The notes: a model not told the origin generated them from the sequence alone. Shown: positions 1-10,037, counted from the stretch's first letter. The stretch: DNA of 64,000 bases from Rhizomys pruinosus (GCA_009823505.1 VZQC01006876.1:874363-938362), one strand, 5' to 3'. Translations and numbers: made by a program.

Positions 1-43
1 AGACCAGCCAGTGCTCTTAACTGCTGAGCCATCTCTCCTGCCC
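1..43 (-). mobile_element. B2 SINE, head only, cut by window edge
   Basis: The reverse complement reads as the tRNA-derived B2 head (gagagatggctcagcagtta, then the gagcactgg region). Only the 5' part of the element lies in the window, so its length and TSD cannot be judged. Confidence 0.85.
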
Positions 44-47
44 TGAA

Positions 48-790
48 AGTAGAGCATTGTTACAACCATTATTAGAAATGTAAAATGGTACATCCATTAT
101 GGAAAATGATGTAGGATTTTCTAAAGAAAATTAAAAATAGAGCTTCTCTGCAATCCTATAATTCCTTATCTACTAATCTAAAATAGTTGAAATGAAGACC
201 TCTACAAGATATTTGAACTCTTGTATTCACTGAAGCCTTGTTCACAATACCCAAGATGTGGCAGCAATCTCACTGCCTATTGCATGGATGAGTACCAACA
301 GAAGAATATGCAGCTAAATGCTGATCAACCTTTTTAAGAACATTTTATTGATTTTTGTGGATTTTGTATACTGTATTTTGATCATATTTAGAAACCCTCC
401 CCTATCTAGAGCCTGTTCCCCATCTAGAACCTCGCCTTACTAATCAACCTTTAAAAAGAAGAAAATTTCATCACTTGTGATAACAAGGATGGACTTTAGA
501 GACATTAGCTAATCAGAGGGCAACTACTGAATGATTCCATTTAGATGATGTCCCTAAAATAATAAAATTTATAGAAGCAGAAAGATAATGGTAGTTTCCC
601 CGGGTCTGTGGGAAGAAGGAATGGAGGGTGCATTTCAATGAGGATAAAGTTTCAGTTACAGAAGATGAATAGGTACTGGAAATCTGCTCTTATAACTTTG
701 TGCTTATATTTAATGATACTGCATTATACTTGAAATATTGTTGAATATAGATCTCATGTAGTTCTTACCATAATAAAACTAATTTATACT
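48..790 (+). mobile_element. Ancient L1 (L1M type), end of ORF2 and 3' region
   Basis: The sequence follows the end of mammalian L1 ORF2 in order: a decayed 'ccattatggaaa' stretch, then a 'ttcacaatacccaagatgtgg' type stretch near 240, then the old L1 3' region with 'gaagcagaaagataatggtag' near 575 and 'gcattatacttgaaatattg' near 720. It is heavily diverged and split by a younger L1 scrap at 334-442. It is a non-functional fossil that predates the rodent SINEs around it. Confidence 0.75.
334..442 (-). mobile_element. Rodent L1 3'-end scrap with TSD
   Basis: A T-rich start, then 'ttttattgatttttgtgg' and 'aaaccctcccc', matches the antisense L1 3' UTR seen elsewhere in the window. A 10-bp direct repeat, atcaaccttt, flanks it at 324-333 and 443-452. 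This is a short, severely 5'-truncated insertion into the older L1M. Confidence 0.7.
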
Positions 791-1173
791 TTTTAAAGGC
801 CTCTCAGATCATTCCTATTTCACATCATACCAGAAATCCTAGACAGTACAATGTGACACTAAAAAATACAGAAATTCATAAGTGTCATATAATATTTATC
901 TATGTTCTGACTCCCTAGAATTGATCATTTTTAGCATTTTGTCAAACAGCATTTTATTACAATATCATATTGGAGCGAGCATGTATCACACTGTACCCTG
1001 ATTTTTTTCATCAATATGCTTTAAGAGTAATCCATGTTCATATTTAACATTCAGGCTCATTTATTATGACTACAATAACAGAAATCATAGTATGTACACC
1101 ACTTGCTAATTAACTACTAATCCTTTACTGGATATTGTGGCTATTCTTCTCTCTAAAAAAAAAGTCTTTGTAC
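791..1173. other. Unassigned AT-rich stretch
   Basis: No open frame of note and no repeat I can name. The part from 1000 to 1140 faintly resembles antisense L1M, but not well enough to call. Confidence 0.4.
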
Positions 1174-1187
1174 AAAAAAAAAAAAAA

Positions 1188-1350
1188 GCCAGGCGTGGTG
1201 GCACACGCCTTTAATCCTAGCACTTGGGAGGCAGAGGCAGGCGGATCTTTGTGAGTTCAAGGCCAGCCTGTAGACCAGAGCCTGGTCTACAGAGTGAGTT
1301 CCGGGACTACAGGGAGACCCTGTCTCGAAAAGACCAAAAAAAAAAAAAAA
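1188..1350 (+). mobile_element. B1 SINE
   Basis: A 7SL-derived B1 from 'gccaggcgtggtggcacacg' through the A and B boxes to 'accctgtctcgaaaagacc' and a poly(A) tail. A separate A-run (1174-1187) lies just before it. The TSD is not clear. Confidence 0.93.
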
Positions 1351-2611
1351 TCCTTGCAAGAGGCATCTTTATTGTATCTCCTTATGATAGCATGAAGGAC
1401 ATATCCATAAAATGAAAATTAAAAAGTCAAAAATATTGTGTAATTCATATGCCTGTATAAAGGCATAAAATGTACATATGTCAATTTTGCAGATCACAAA
1501 AAGAGAAAGAAATGATATGACACACGACCAAAATCAATGTTCATATAAATGAAAATACTAGGTCACAACCAAGAAGATGGAATTAAAGAAAATTAAAGAT
1601 AAAAATCTTACATGCATTTGAAAGAATTAAATGCCCATTGCAATGCAGAAATATAATTGACAGCAGCTTATTTGAAAAATGTCTGGGCCATTAATTAACC
1701 CTTACTTTTTTGTGAGTCAAATGTGACTGTATTCTATTTAAAAGTATATATTTAGACAGTTATATTAACAGAAGAAAAAAATAGCTCTACAAGTCAAAAG
1801 TTATGACATTCAAATAAATGTATTAAAATAAGCAAAAGAGAAAGCACTTTGTATACTACTTAGCAGACAGAATGGGACTAAATGAAAGCTAGAAGAGTTA
1901 AAGCGAGAGCATCACAAACAGCCCAGACTTCCTTTCACTAGCGCCCATCGATGATTCTGCCTGCTGGATTGATTCTTCAAGCCATCAACCGCCTACACAG
2001 CCTAGGTCTGACCACAAGCAAACCTAGTTGGCCCTAATTTTCAGCTTCAAGAGCTCCCAAGGAAGGTCTCTGCTTAGCTCAGCATGGGCTTTATATTTAC
2101 CTTGTTAACAAGTCAAGACAGGAATCCCTTCTGGAATCCACCCTTCGATCCCTCTATAAATCATTCCAGATACATGAGATACATACACTAAAATACAGAG
2201 ATAAACTATTATGTAACTAAAGTGATATTTTCTTACTTGATTTATAATTTTGAGAGTCATAAAAATAGACTGTTCATTTCTCTTAGCAGATATCATGGAA
2301 ATCACTCACTTCAACTGAATGATGTCTTATCAATGACTGCAGCAGGATAATCAGATTACCTGCCTCAACTTTGTGTCTAGATCATTACAAACTGGAGATT
2401 TATTGAGCTCTGAATGTGTGAAACCACATAGGTATGGATCCACACTAAAATATTTACAATCTCATAGGGCACACTAACCCAGGAACAACCAGAGGGTAGA
2501 TCATAGATGCAGGCGAAGGGCTTAGTCAGCAGCTGGTTCCTGAGCCAGTGTCCTGGTCACCATTACAGCTCGAGGGGCCTCAGTGCAACCTGGATAAGAA
2601 AATATATTTGG
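1351..2611. other. Unassigned, mostly AT-rich DNA
   Basis: About 1.26 kb with no gene-like frame and no repeat I recognise. GC rises around 1890-2060 and 2400-2590. No splice-flanked open frame was convincing. Confidence 0.4.
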
Positions 2612-2888
2612 GGGGCTGGAGAGATGGCCTAGCGGTTAAGAGCGCCGACCACTCTTGCAGAGGACCCGGGTTAGATCCCCAGCACCCACATGGTGGCTGA
2701 GAACCGTCTGAAACTCCAATTCCAGGAGAACTCCAGTTCCAGGGGAATCCGACACCCTCTTCTGACCTCCGCGGCATTGGACAACACGGGTGCACAGACC
2801 CACATGCAGACAGTACATTCATACACATACAGAAATAAATAAAAATAATTAATTAAAAAAATTTTTTTTTAAAAAAATAAAAATTATT
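2612..2888 (+). mobile_element. B2 SINE, young subfamily with 17-bp internal duplication
   Basis: Complete B2 with head 'ggggctggagagatggccta', pol III A and B boxes, and an A/T-rich tail. Adjacent 17-bp units at 2713-2729 and 2730-2746 (actccaattccaggaga / actccagttccagggga) mark the subfamily found in several other copies here. Confidence 0.93.
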
Positions 2889-2940
2889 TATTTAAAAAAC
2901 AAGACTTTCGGTAGACCTAAAGAAGTTCAAAAAAAACAAA

Positions 2941-3018
2941 TTTGAGAGAGGGGGAGAATAAAGAGGGAGTGAGGAGACAGAAGTGGGAGAGAGTGAGGGA
3001 GAGGAGACAAAAGAGAGG
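2941..3018 (+). repeat. GA-rich polypurine tract
   Basis: Nearly pure A and G for about 80 bases, with gagagaggggg and gggagagagtgaggg blocks. Low-complexity sequence with no coding value. Confidence 0.8.
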
Positions 3019-3054
3019 AACCTAGGATAGAGGCGTCTGTCTGGAGAATTTTGC

Positions 3055-3135
3055 GAGGCATTAGGTGGTGTGGATCTCAAACCAGACCCAAGAGAAGCAT
3101 TCCCTTCAGATTCTTTTACAAATGCTGATACTTCG
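3055..3135. mobile_element. Possible MER5-like DNA transposon remnant
   Basis: 'gtggatctcaaaccag' followed by 'aaatgctgatacttcgggg' resembles MER5 (hAT-Charlie). A second possible piece, ending 'actgagaagcactgtactg', lies at 3600-3680. The two may be parts of one element split by later insertions. Divergence is high. Confidence 0.3.
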
Positions 3136-3138
3136 GGG

Positions 3139-3300
3139 ACAGGCATGGTGGCGCACTGGGAGGCCCAGAGGCAGGCCAGATCTCTGTTTTGGTTCAAGGC
3201 CAGCCTGGTTCTACAGAGTGAGTTTCCAGGAAAGCTGGAGCTTACAGGGGTACCCTGTCTCAAAAGACAAAAAACAAAAAAAAAAAAAAAAAAAAAAAAG
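3139..3300 (+). mobile_element. B1 SINE
   Basis: B1 from 'aggcatggtggcgcactggg' to a poly(A) tail of about 25 A. Part of the left half is deleted relative to other copies (no 'cctttaatcctagcactt'). Confidence 0.9.
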
Positions 3301-3384
3301 AGGAACTTCAACCCTCAACTGCACACTCTCTTCTAGCTTATCAGAGTAGTATTTTGTGACATATATTTTAGTAATTTTTTAAAC

Positions 3385-3565
3385 TAATGTGGCAGAGCTT
3401 GCTCAACATTTTATGTATATTATCTCCCTAAATCCTCATTTTAACCATATGAGTTAGGAACTGTCAATGCTTCCTTAATGACAAAACCCAAAGAGGTCAA
3501 TTAACTTGACAAACACCATATAGCATCAAGATTTGAACCCAGAGAATCAGACTTAAGAGTCAGCT
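3385..3565 (+). mobile_element. MIR SINE (mammal-wide)
   Basis: Matches the MIR core and 3' half: 'acattttatgtatattatct', 'aatcctcattttaaccatatgag', 'gaggtcaattaacttgac', 'agatttgaacccagag'. Old and diverged. Confidence 0.8.
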
Positions 3566-3689
3566 AATTGTTTTGTTCTACTGATTCTCAAGAAGAGAGA
3601 ATGAACTAAGAGGATCCTTGGTGTTTCTGATTAATTCAGTGCCGGAGCAGTACTGAGAAGCACTGTACTGAAAGACATAAGGAAATTAT

Positions 3690-4139
3690 CATGTCCTACA
3701 CGGCACTTAAGGATAAAGACTATTACTCAGCACTCAGCACATAGCATAGAGACAATGCTATTGCATATATTCCAGACAGGAGTTCTAAAAAGAGTTTGCA
3801 TAGGGAAATCTTCTAGGCCTGCTACAGTAGGAAGAAAGTAGGGCAAAGTGAGTGACTCATCATGCTTCCTGTCCCTGTTAGAGAGTCAGGAATCAGAAAG
3901 TAAAAGACGTCTCATTCCTGCCCTGTTGTCCTGCCCTGCCCAGCTTCTTAAATCTGTGGCTTAAACCCACATATATTACCTTATTTGGAGAGGTGAGAAT
4001 CTCACCTCCTCTCTTTCAGTCCATCCTTTTCTCTAGTTCTTTTTTTAAACGGACACATGGAAGATTGAGAGGAAGTGAAAATCCAAGTAGTTGAGTTTTC
4101 TGTTTAGAGTATGGGTAAAATTTTTTTACAAAAAAATTT
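3690..4139. other. Unassigned; contains an AP-1 consensus
   Basis: No repeat recognised. A perfect AP-1 heptamer, TGACTCA, lies at 3853-3859, with an ETS-like cttcctg ten bases after it. Such sites also occur by chance, so no regulatory role is claimed. Confidence 0.35.
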
Positions 4140-4235
4140 TTTTTTTTTGGGGGGGAGAGGGGAGGGAGGAAAGGACGGAAGAAGGAAAGAAAGAAGGAGG
4201 AAGGAAGGCAAGGACGGGGAAAGGAAGGAAGGAAC
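4140..4235 (+). repeat. Polypurine (GGA/GAAA) tract
   Basis: A T-run followed by ggggggg and then about 85 bases of A and G built on ggaa and gaaa units. Confidence 0.85.
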
Positions 4236-4378
4236 ACCTTACAAAAGATGATAGGAGAGGATTGGCAAGATGGGGGTTAGCAAGAGAGAGTGGCTTTCCG
4301 CCTGCCTGATTTTTGTCTGCGGAGGCCCTTCCATGATATAAAAAGAGAAACCACTACCTCAAGTTGTCTTAGACCTTC

Positions 4379-4410
4379 ACACCACACACACCACACACAC
4401 CACACACACT
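4379..4410 (+). repeat. Short CA-rich microsatellite
   Basis: Repeated accacacac units over about 30 bases. Confidence 0.8.
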
Positions 4411-4524
4411 CAATTCTGACCACTTAAACATAATGAAATAAAATAACTAACTTATCCTGAGAATCGATGTCCTATCGGCACTTTATGCATAATCCTTGTG
4501 GGTTTGTCAGAATGGCTTTCCCAC

Positions 4525-4745
4525 TGTTGGCATGCAATATGGTATTATGATTAAGTATAAGGTTTTCCAGTCAGGAAGCTCCGGTTTAATCCTACCTTTA
4601 CCTTTTATAGCTGTGTGGCCTTCAGGAATAGATTTATCTTGGCTATTTCTATTTATTCTTTTTTCAAAACTAGAAATGGCAATAGCACTTAAGCTGGGGG
4701 CAGGAACAACACCACTTCCAAAAATGTTATGAAGCAATAAATACT
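4525..4745 (+). mobile_element. MIR SINE
   Basis: Head 'tattatgattaagtataagg', then 'tttaatcctaccttta' and 'tagctgtgtggccttcagg', follows the tRNA-derived MIR head and core. Diverged but ordered correctly. Confidence 0.75.
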
Positions 4746-4746
4746 T

Positions 4747-4832
4747 GGGCCAGGGATGAAGCCCGATGATAGAACACTTGCCTACCATGTGCAAGGTCCT
4801 GAGTTTTGTCCCCATTTCTGAAAATATAACAT
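4747..4832 (+). mobile_element. ID-type SINE (BC1-like)
   Basis: 'ccagggatgaagcccgatga', 'tagaacacttgcctaccatg' and 'caaggtcctgagttttgtcc' follow the rodent ID element, ending in an A-rich tail. Many substitutions make it an old copy. Confidence 0.75.
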
Positions 4833-4887
4833 ACGTGCTAAGCACAACATACAGCACATTAGAAAGACCTGATTCATGGTGATCCAA

Positions 4888-5162
4888 GCAGCTAGGAGAT
4901 GACTGTGATGGTAAAGTCTCTTTCCATAAGCATGAACTGAGTTTATACCCCCAGCATCCACATAAAAAGCCAGGCATGGTAGTACACAACTAGAATCTTA
5001 GCACTGCAGAGGTAGAGACAAGAGAATACCTCAAGCTCATCGGCCACAGCTGATTCCTGGGCCAATCTATTAATCCTTCCGGTTAAGTGAAACGGCTCTT
5101 TTCAAAAAATTAGGGTGGAGAACAAAAGAGGAAGATGCCCAGTGCCAACTTCTGTCCTCCAG
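4888..5162 (+). mobile_element. B3 SINE
   Basis: Head 'gcagctaggagatgactgtg', middle 'aaaaagccaggcatggtagtacac', then 'cttctgtcctccagaagcatg' leading into the CA repeat. This order is typical of the rodent B3 family. The middle carries the B1-like 'ccaggcatggtag' block normal for B3. Confidence 0.8.
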
Positions 5163-5222
5163 AAGCATGCACACACAGGCACACACACACACACACACAA
5201 CACACACACACACACCACACAC
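5163..5222 (+). repeat. (CA)n microsatellite
   Basis: About 60 bases of acacac with a few interruptions, grown from the B3 tail. Confidence 0.95.
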
Positions 5223-5339
5223 CAAAATTCTAAGATGGTAAGCTAAGATCACTCGAGCTTGGTTAACATAATATCTACTCAGAGCTTGGACTTGCATTCT
5301 TTTGTTTACTGTTTATTATTTTAGTGCATCAGAATCAAC

Positions 5340-5775
5340 GTAGCACTTTAAATAGAAAAATCTTAATTTGAATTCTAGGTCTAGCCTTCAATTGCTGAAC
5401 AGTTTCAGGAAAATCACTATCAACAACTGATACCAGTTCCTTTGCCTATTAAACCTGGGAGATGATGGTGGATTATTACTTTCTTTTTTTTTTGGTCTTT
5501 TCGGAGGCCAGGGTCTCCCTGTAAGCCCAACTGGCCTAGAACTCAAACTCACTATATAGACCAGGGCTGGCCTTGAAAACTCACAAACAAGATCCGCCTG
5601 CCTCTGCCTCCCACGTTGGCTAGATAAAGGAGTGCCCTCCACCACACCCAAAAAAGATTGCTTTTTGCATTCACATTATGGGATGATGAACAGGCCATAC
5701 GTATAAAGCACTAGTTCTCAGATCAGGCACGTGAAAGGACTTAGTAAATATTGGCTATACTTATATATCAGAGCT
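5340..5775 (+). mobile_element. MIR SINE split by a B1
   Basis: The MIR core (aattctaggtctagcc; cagtttcaggaaaatcac; ttcctttgcctattaaacctggg) is on the left. Its 3' end (cgtataaagcactagttctcag; aggacttagtaaatattggct) resumes after the B1 at 5484-5651. The two halves together read as one MIR. Confidence 0.75.
5484..5651 (-). mobile_element. B1 SINE
   Basis: T-run, then 'ggtcttttcggaggccaggg' through to 'ccaccacaccca', the reverse complement of a B1. Nested inside the MIR. Confidence 0.93.
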
Positions 5776-6974
5776 ATTATTCCCATATATGCTGTTCACT
5801 TCCTTATGGAGTGCACAGCACTCCTTGCTCCAGTACACTCTCTAGCCTGTGGGTGGAGGGAGGGTTCTAGGCGTTTCCTTTTTCAGAGCACAGAGTTTAC
5901 CTAGTACTAATTTAGCTAAACAATAAAACACCACCTTGTTCCTCATCTAAATTTTCTCTTGCTCCATTCCCTGTTACTAGAAGACCCTCTTACCTAAAAA
6001 AGACCACTGGCCCTCCTTTCCTCCCTCCATACCTACATCCTTTAAAAATCTCTGCTTTCCCACCAACCTTTGCCTCTATCTAACTGGAAGTGAGGAAAGA
6101 TTCCGCTCCCCGCTTCCAGCACTGATTTTTAACTTGTAATTCCATTTCCACAAAACCACAGGCACTAATGCTTATATACAATGTAAATAATTCATTAGAA
6201 ATATGTATTTGTTTGATGTTTATATAGTTGCAGTTTGCCTGCAGAGTCTATTACATCAATCAAGGGACTAACAGGACTCTTAGTCACCAAGAGTGAATGG
6301 AAAATTCCCTTCTTTAAATAGGTAAAATTTTAAGGCACAAACAGATCAACATGGAAATACTGAACACAAATACAGCTGGGAAATATATAAATATATATGT
6401 ATATGTATATGATGTTTAAAAATGTACAAAATAAGTCTCAGAGCATTTTAACAGAAACATAGTAGACCTTATTACATTCTGAAGTTTAGAAACTGGATGC
6501 TGGGAAGGAAAGAAAACAGGAACGGCAGTCAAGTATACAGTCACTATAACTCACTGTCATGTAACAATCACCTTCAACAGCAAACAGTAATGTTACAATG
6601 TCAACAATGATCCTGGCACTCAGAAAAATGCTTCATATTTTATATAGGAAAAAAAGTAAGTCAGACTTCATGAAACTTAGTAACCTAGACTTCAAGAATT
6701 GTGCCAGTACTGGATGACTGTGCAATGTCTTACCTGATCATAGGTCAGGAACTACTGCTATGAGAAACAATACCAGTTCTTCATAAGGGATTAATAAATG
6801 TTTCCACTATAGGAAGTCTTTTACCTGGACAGGAACTATCTACACTCCAGAGCCAATCAAAATCTCCCTGCTCTCCTCTGGCATCAAGACCCAGTTTCAT
6901 CTCTGCTCTAAGAACTGGAGAGATCTAAGTTTCTTCCCTTGACTCTAGGAAGATACAGTGGGAAACGTGGGGGC
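5776..6974. other. Unassigned DNA with a small TA-rich patch
   Basis: About 1.2 kb without a nameable repeat or gene-like frame. An atatat patch lies near 6385-6412. Confidence 0.4.
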
Positions 6975-7162
6975 AGACCAGAAATAAGCAAAGACACATG
7001 CCTTGTTTAAACTACCTTCCATGTGGACTTCAATCCTGGTACCCTGGACATACATGATGCCTATTTGTAGACTAGAAATAAGCAAAGACACATGCCTTGT
7101 ATAAACTATCTTCCATGTGGACTTCAATTCTGGTTCCCTGGATATACATGATGCCTGTTTGT
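6975..7162. repeat. 94-bp tandem duplication
   Basis: Two head-to-tail units, 6975-7068 and 7069-7162, begin agac(c/t)agaaataag and end atgcct(a/g)tttgt. I count 7 differences in 94 bases. Most are transitions. No retroposon hallmarks at the ends. Confidence 0.95.
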
Positions 7163-7283
7163 AATTGTGCTGGAGGAAGCTGGGGAGAAAATTCTGATCT
7201 CACTTGGGAGGAAGAAGCATGAACCAAGAATGTCTTTACATCCAAGGCCATCGTAGAGAGCACAATACTCATTTCCCAATGAA

Positions 7284-7605
7284 AATGTTGTATATTTAAT
7301 CTACTGCACAACATCTTAATCATCTTTATAGCCCCTGCCCCATCAGTTCCTCCCTATACCAACCCCCACTGGATTTCATGCCTTCTGCCATTTATGTTAA
7401 GGCCTATTAAGTCAAGTTAGTGACCTCTGATGTCCTTCAGAGCAAGTTCATCACTGGGCTCTAGTCAGCCTATCTAGAGTAACTCCCTTAGAGAAGATCA
7501 GCTCTTCCTCACCCAGCAGTAATCAGCTGCCCAATAGTTCTTCAGCTATGATTAGGGCCTGCTGCCCCTTTCCACAGTTCTATGCTGAGGTTTTGTCTTG
7601 TTTGA
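7284..7605 (-). mobile_element. L1 3' UTR fragment (Lx-like)
   Basis: Collinear with the antisense fragment at 47645-48045: both contain 'ctagtcagcctatctaga' or its near match, 'tcacccagcagtaatcag' and a 'gggcctgctgccc' type block. This marks it as a rodent L1 3' UTR family. Confidence 0.75.
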
Positions 7606-7902
7606 ATTTGCACTTTATTATTTACAGGTTTGCCACATGCAAATGCCTTGTGCTCAGGGGTATTTAAGAAAGTAAAACAAAACGGAAAGGGTATTCGCAC
7701 TGTTAATCGAGAGGAAAGGCCAGTTGAATGAGTAGGGAAGTAGGTAAAACAGAGCATGAAGTGGAGCAGTGAAGTGGCAGTCAGATGTGTCTGTTCTATG
7801 GGAATTCGTAAGCATAGACAAGGCAAAGAAGTAATGGGTTTCCTACCCTGCATGCAATGGCATAGACTAGAGCATTTTTATTTGACTATTAAAAAATAAT
7901 CA
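7606..7902. other. Unassigned DNA
   Basis: No repeat or coding signal recognised. Confidence 0.35.
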
Positions 7903-8128
7903 GGGGGTGAAGAGATGGCTCAGTGGTTAAGAACATTGGCTGCTCTTGTAGAGGACCCGGGGTTCAATTCCCAGCACCCACATGGCAGCTAACAACTGGC
8001 TGTAACTCCAGTTCTAGGGGATCCAATTCCTTCTTCTGACATCTGTGGTCATAGCGCAACATGGGTGCACTTATATATGCACAGGAAATACACTTATACA
8101 CATAAAACAAATAAAATATTTTTAAAAT
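7903..8128 (+). mobile_element. B2 SINE
   Basis: 'gggggtgaagagatggctca', 'gaggacccggggttcaattc' and 'cacataaaacaaataaaat'. Older subfamily without the 17-bp duplication. Confidence 0.92.
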
Positions 8129-8132
8129 AGAC

Positions 8133-8288
8133 TTGCCAGGCATGGTGGCACACTCCTTTAATCCTAGTACTCCCACTCTGGAGGCACAGGTAGGCGGATC
8201 TCTGTGAGTTCAAGGCCAGCCTGGCCTACATAGTGAGCTCCAGGCCAGCTAGGACTAAAGGGAGACCCTGTCTCAAAAAGACCAAAAA

Positions 8289-8321
<33 letters not shown>
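8133..8321 (+). mobile_element. B1 SINE with (TAAA)n tail and TSD
   Basis: B1 from 'gccaggcatggtggcacact' to 'ctcaaaaagaccaaaaat', followed by a long aaat repeat. The direct repeat aaatagact flanks it at 8124-8132 and 8322-8330. It inserted just after the B2 tail. Confidence 0.92.
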
Positions 8322-8323
<2 letters not shown>

Positions 8324-8349
8324 ATAGACTCTAAAAATATGAAAAAAAG

Positions 8350-8505
8350 GAGACTATGGCATTAAACGTCTGTGATATGCATATTATCTCAATGAATCCT
8401 TATAATTCCTTGGTCTAGAAATCATCTCCTCCCTTTTTGGATGAAGAAATGGAGACTTAGAGAAAAACTTTCCCAGTGTTCACTAATTTTCCCCCCTCCA
8501 GACCT
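8350..8505 (+). mobile_element. MIR SINE
   Basis: 'atatgcatattatctcaatg', 'aatccttataattcc' and 'gatgaagaaatggagactta' match the MIR 3' half in order. Confidence 0.7.
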
Positions 8506-8701
8506 TGGGACTTTGTGGCCATAATACTAGAATATCCAGCTATTTCTCATTGCTCCCGGCAAATCTGGATAGTCTTCAAACTGTCAGAGCAAGTCATTCC
8601 TACATCATTGCCTATACCATCACAATCCAGAGTGAAACACAAACTGTAAACTAGATTTGAATATGTCTCTATATTGGAGAGGAACAGAATGTATTATTCT
8701 C

Positions 8702-8923
8702 CTTTACTCCTTGCTTATGGAGTGTTGACTTCTCTAAGCTCTAGGCTTTCTATTGGAAGTCCAACTCACTCTTCCCTTTCTGTTCTGAAGGTTCTCCAAA
8801 GAATCTACTTGGACACTCCTTTCTTCAGTAATATCAGTTGGTGCTCGGGGGGGAAGGGGGTTGCTCTTTAGCCCAGGCCCCAATACCTATGCTTCAGGTG
8901 GTCTTGGGAGATCCCCGATCTCC
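8702..8923 (-). mobile_element. L1 5'-UTR-only insertion with TSD
   Basis: The reverse complement matches the L1 5' UTR at about 61991-62187. Shared blocks include 'accacctgaagca', 'cactcttccctttctgttct' (read on +) and 'cttgcttatggagtgttgac'. Flanking direct repeats are cagaatgtattattctc at 8685-8701 and cagaatggtattattctc at 8924-8941. It has no ORF1, 3' end or poly(A). See findings. Confidence 0.85.
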
Positions 8924-8941
8924 CAGAATGGTATTATTCTC

Positions 8942-9548
8942 TGGTGAGTTTCTCCAGGAAACAAGTAGTCCTAGATTTCCTGGGCCCCAAATTAAAAGTC
9001 ATACAGCTGAAGCAATACCCAGAATGCCTAGCAAAGCTGTGATGATTCAATGTAGGGAACCGTGGAATCACTGGTATTCCACTGTCATCTACAAGCCAAG
9101 CTATGAAAAGCCTTAAGGCAGTAAACTTGAGAAGAGTAAGAAATTTGGAGGAGAAAGTTCTGTGTGCACACTATAGCTTACTTTGCAAATCACTTGTAAC
9201 CACACATCAGTTTGACCATAGCCTATGTGTGGAGCCCTATAGGAGTAGAAGCAGGAAATGTACTTATCCGGAAATGTACATTCCGGAAGAAAAGCAAGCA
9301 ATATTTCCTGGAATCCAGAGTCTAGGAACCTTTGAGTTCAAGGTCTAAGCCAGAAAGAGTGGAAAGTGAGCAGGACCTACCTATCTGCTATGAGGGAAAA
9401 CAAGGAAGGAAAATTTAAAAAACGAGGACAGGTCAAAATGGCTTTCCTGATGAATTCACTTAAATGTTTAAGGAAGAATTTAAACCAATTCTAAATTGTT
9501 TACCAATAATTCTATGAGCCCTGAATTATCCTGACACCAAAACTATAC
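8942..9548. other. Unassigned DNA with an ETS-type palindrome
   Basis: About 600 bp without a repeat I can name. A 21-bp near-perfect inverted repeat at 9267-9287 holds CCGGAA on both strands. Confidence 0.4.
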
Positions 9549-9562
9549 AAAAGCATGTTAAG

Positions 9563-9810
9563 GGGCTGGAGAAATGGCTCAGTAGTTAAGAACGCCGGCT
9601 ACTCTTGCAGAGGACCCGGGTTCGATTCTCTGCACCCACATGGCGACCAAGAACCGGCTTTAAGCCGGGTGAGGTGGTGTGCGCCTTTAATCCTAGCAGA
9701 GACAGGCAGATCTCTGTTAGTTCAAGGCCAGCCTGGTCTATATAGGGAGCTCCAGGCCAGCTGGGACTAAAGGGAGACCCTGTCTCAAAAGGACAAAAAG
9801 AAAAAAAAAA
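9563..9810 (+). mobile_element. Chimeric B2-B1 SINE in one TSD
   Basis: 9563-9660 is a B2 head through 'gacccgggttcgattctctg' and 'cacccacatggcgaccaaga'. At about 9661 it changes directly into a B1 (gccgggtgaggtggtgtgcg) that runs to a poly(A). The pair sits inside one TSD: aaaagcatgttaag (9549-9562) and aaaagcattttaag (9811-9824). Confidence 0.88.
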
Positions 9811-9874
9811 AAAAGCATTTTAAGAAAAAGAAACCACAGAGCAATATCACCCTGGAAAGTAGGTATAAGAATTC

Positions 9875-10037
9875 ATTTTTTTTTTTTTTTTTGGTCTTTT
9901 CGAGACAGGGTATCCCTGTAGCCCCAGCTGTCCTGGAACTCATTCTGTAGACCAGGCTGGCCTTGAACTCACAAAGATCCACCTGCTTCTGCCTCCCAAG
10001 TGCTAGGATTAAAGGCGTGCACCACCACACCAGGTGA
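9875..10037 (-). mobile_element. B1 SINE with TSD
   Basis: T-run of about 18, then the reverse complement of B1 ending 'ccaccacaccaggtg'. Direct repeats ataagaattc (9865-9874) and acaagaattc (10039-10048) flank it. Confidence 0.93.

Noticed and set aside
2612..2700. tRNA-like A and B boxes in B2, ID and B3 heads
   Set aside because: These are the pol III promoters of tRNA-derived SINEs, not tRNA genes. No cloverleaf or anticodon arm is preserved.
4091..4309. Gly/Glu/Lys-rich frame
   Set aside because: Translation of a polypurine tract.
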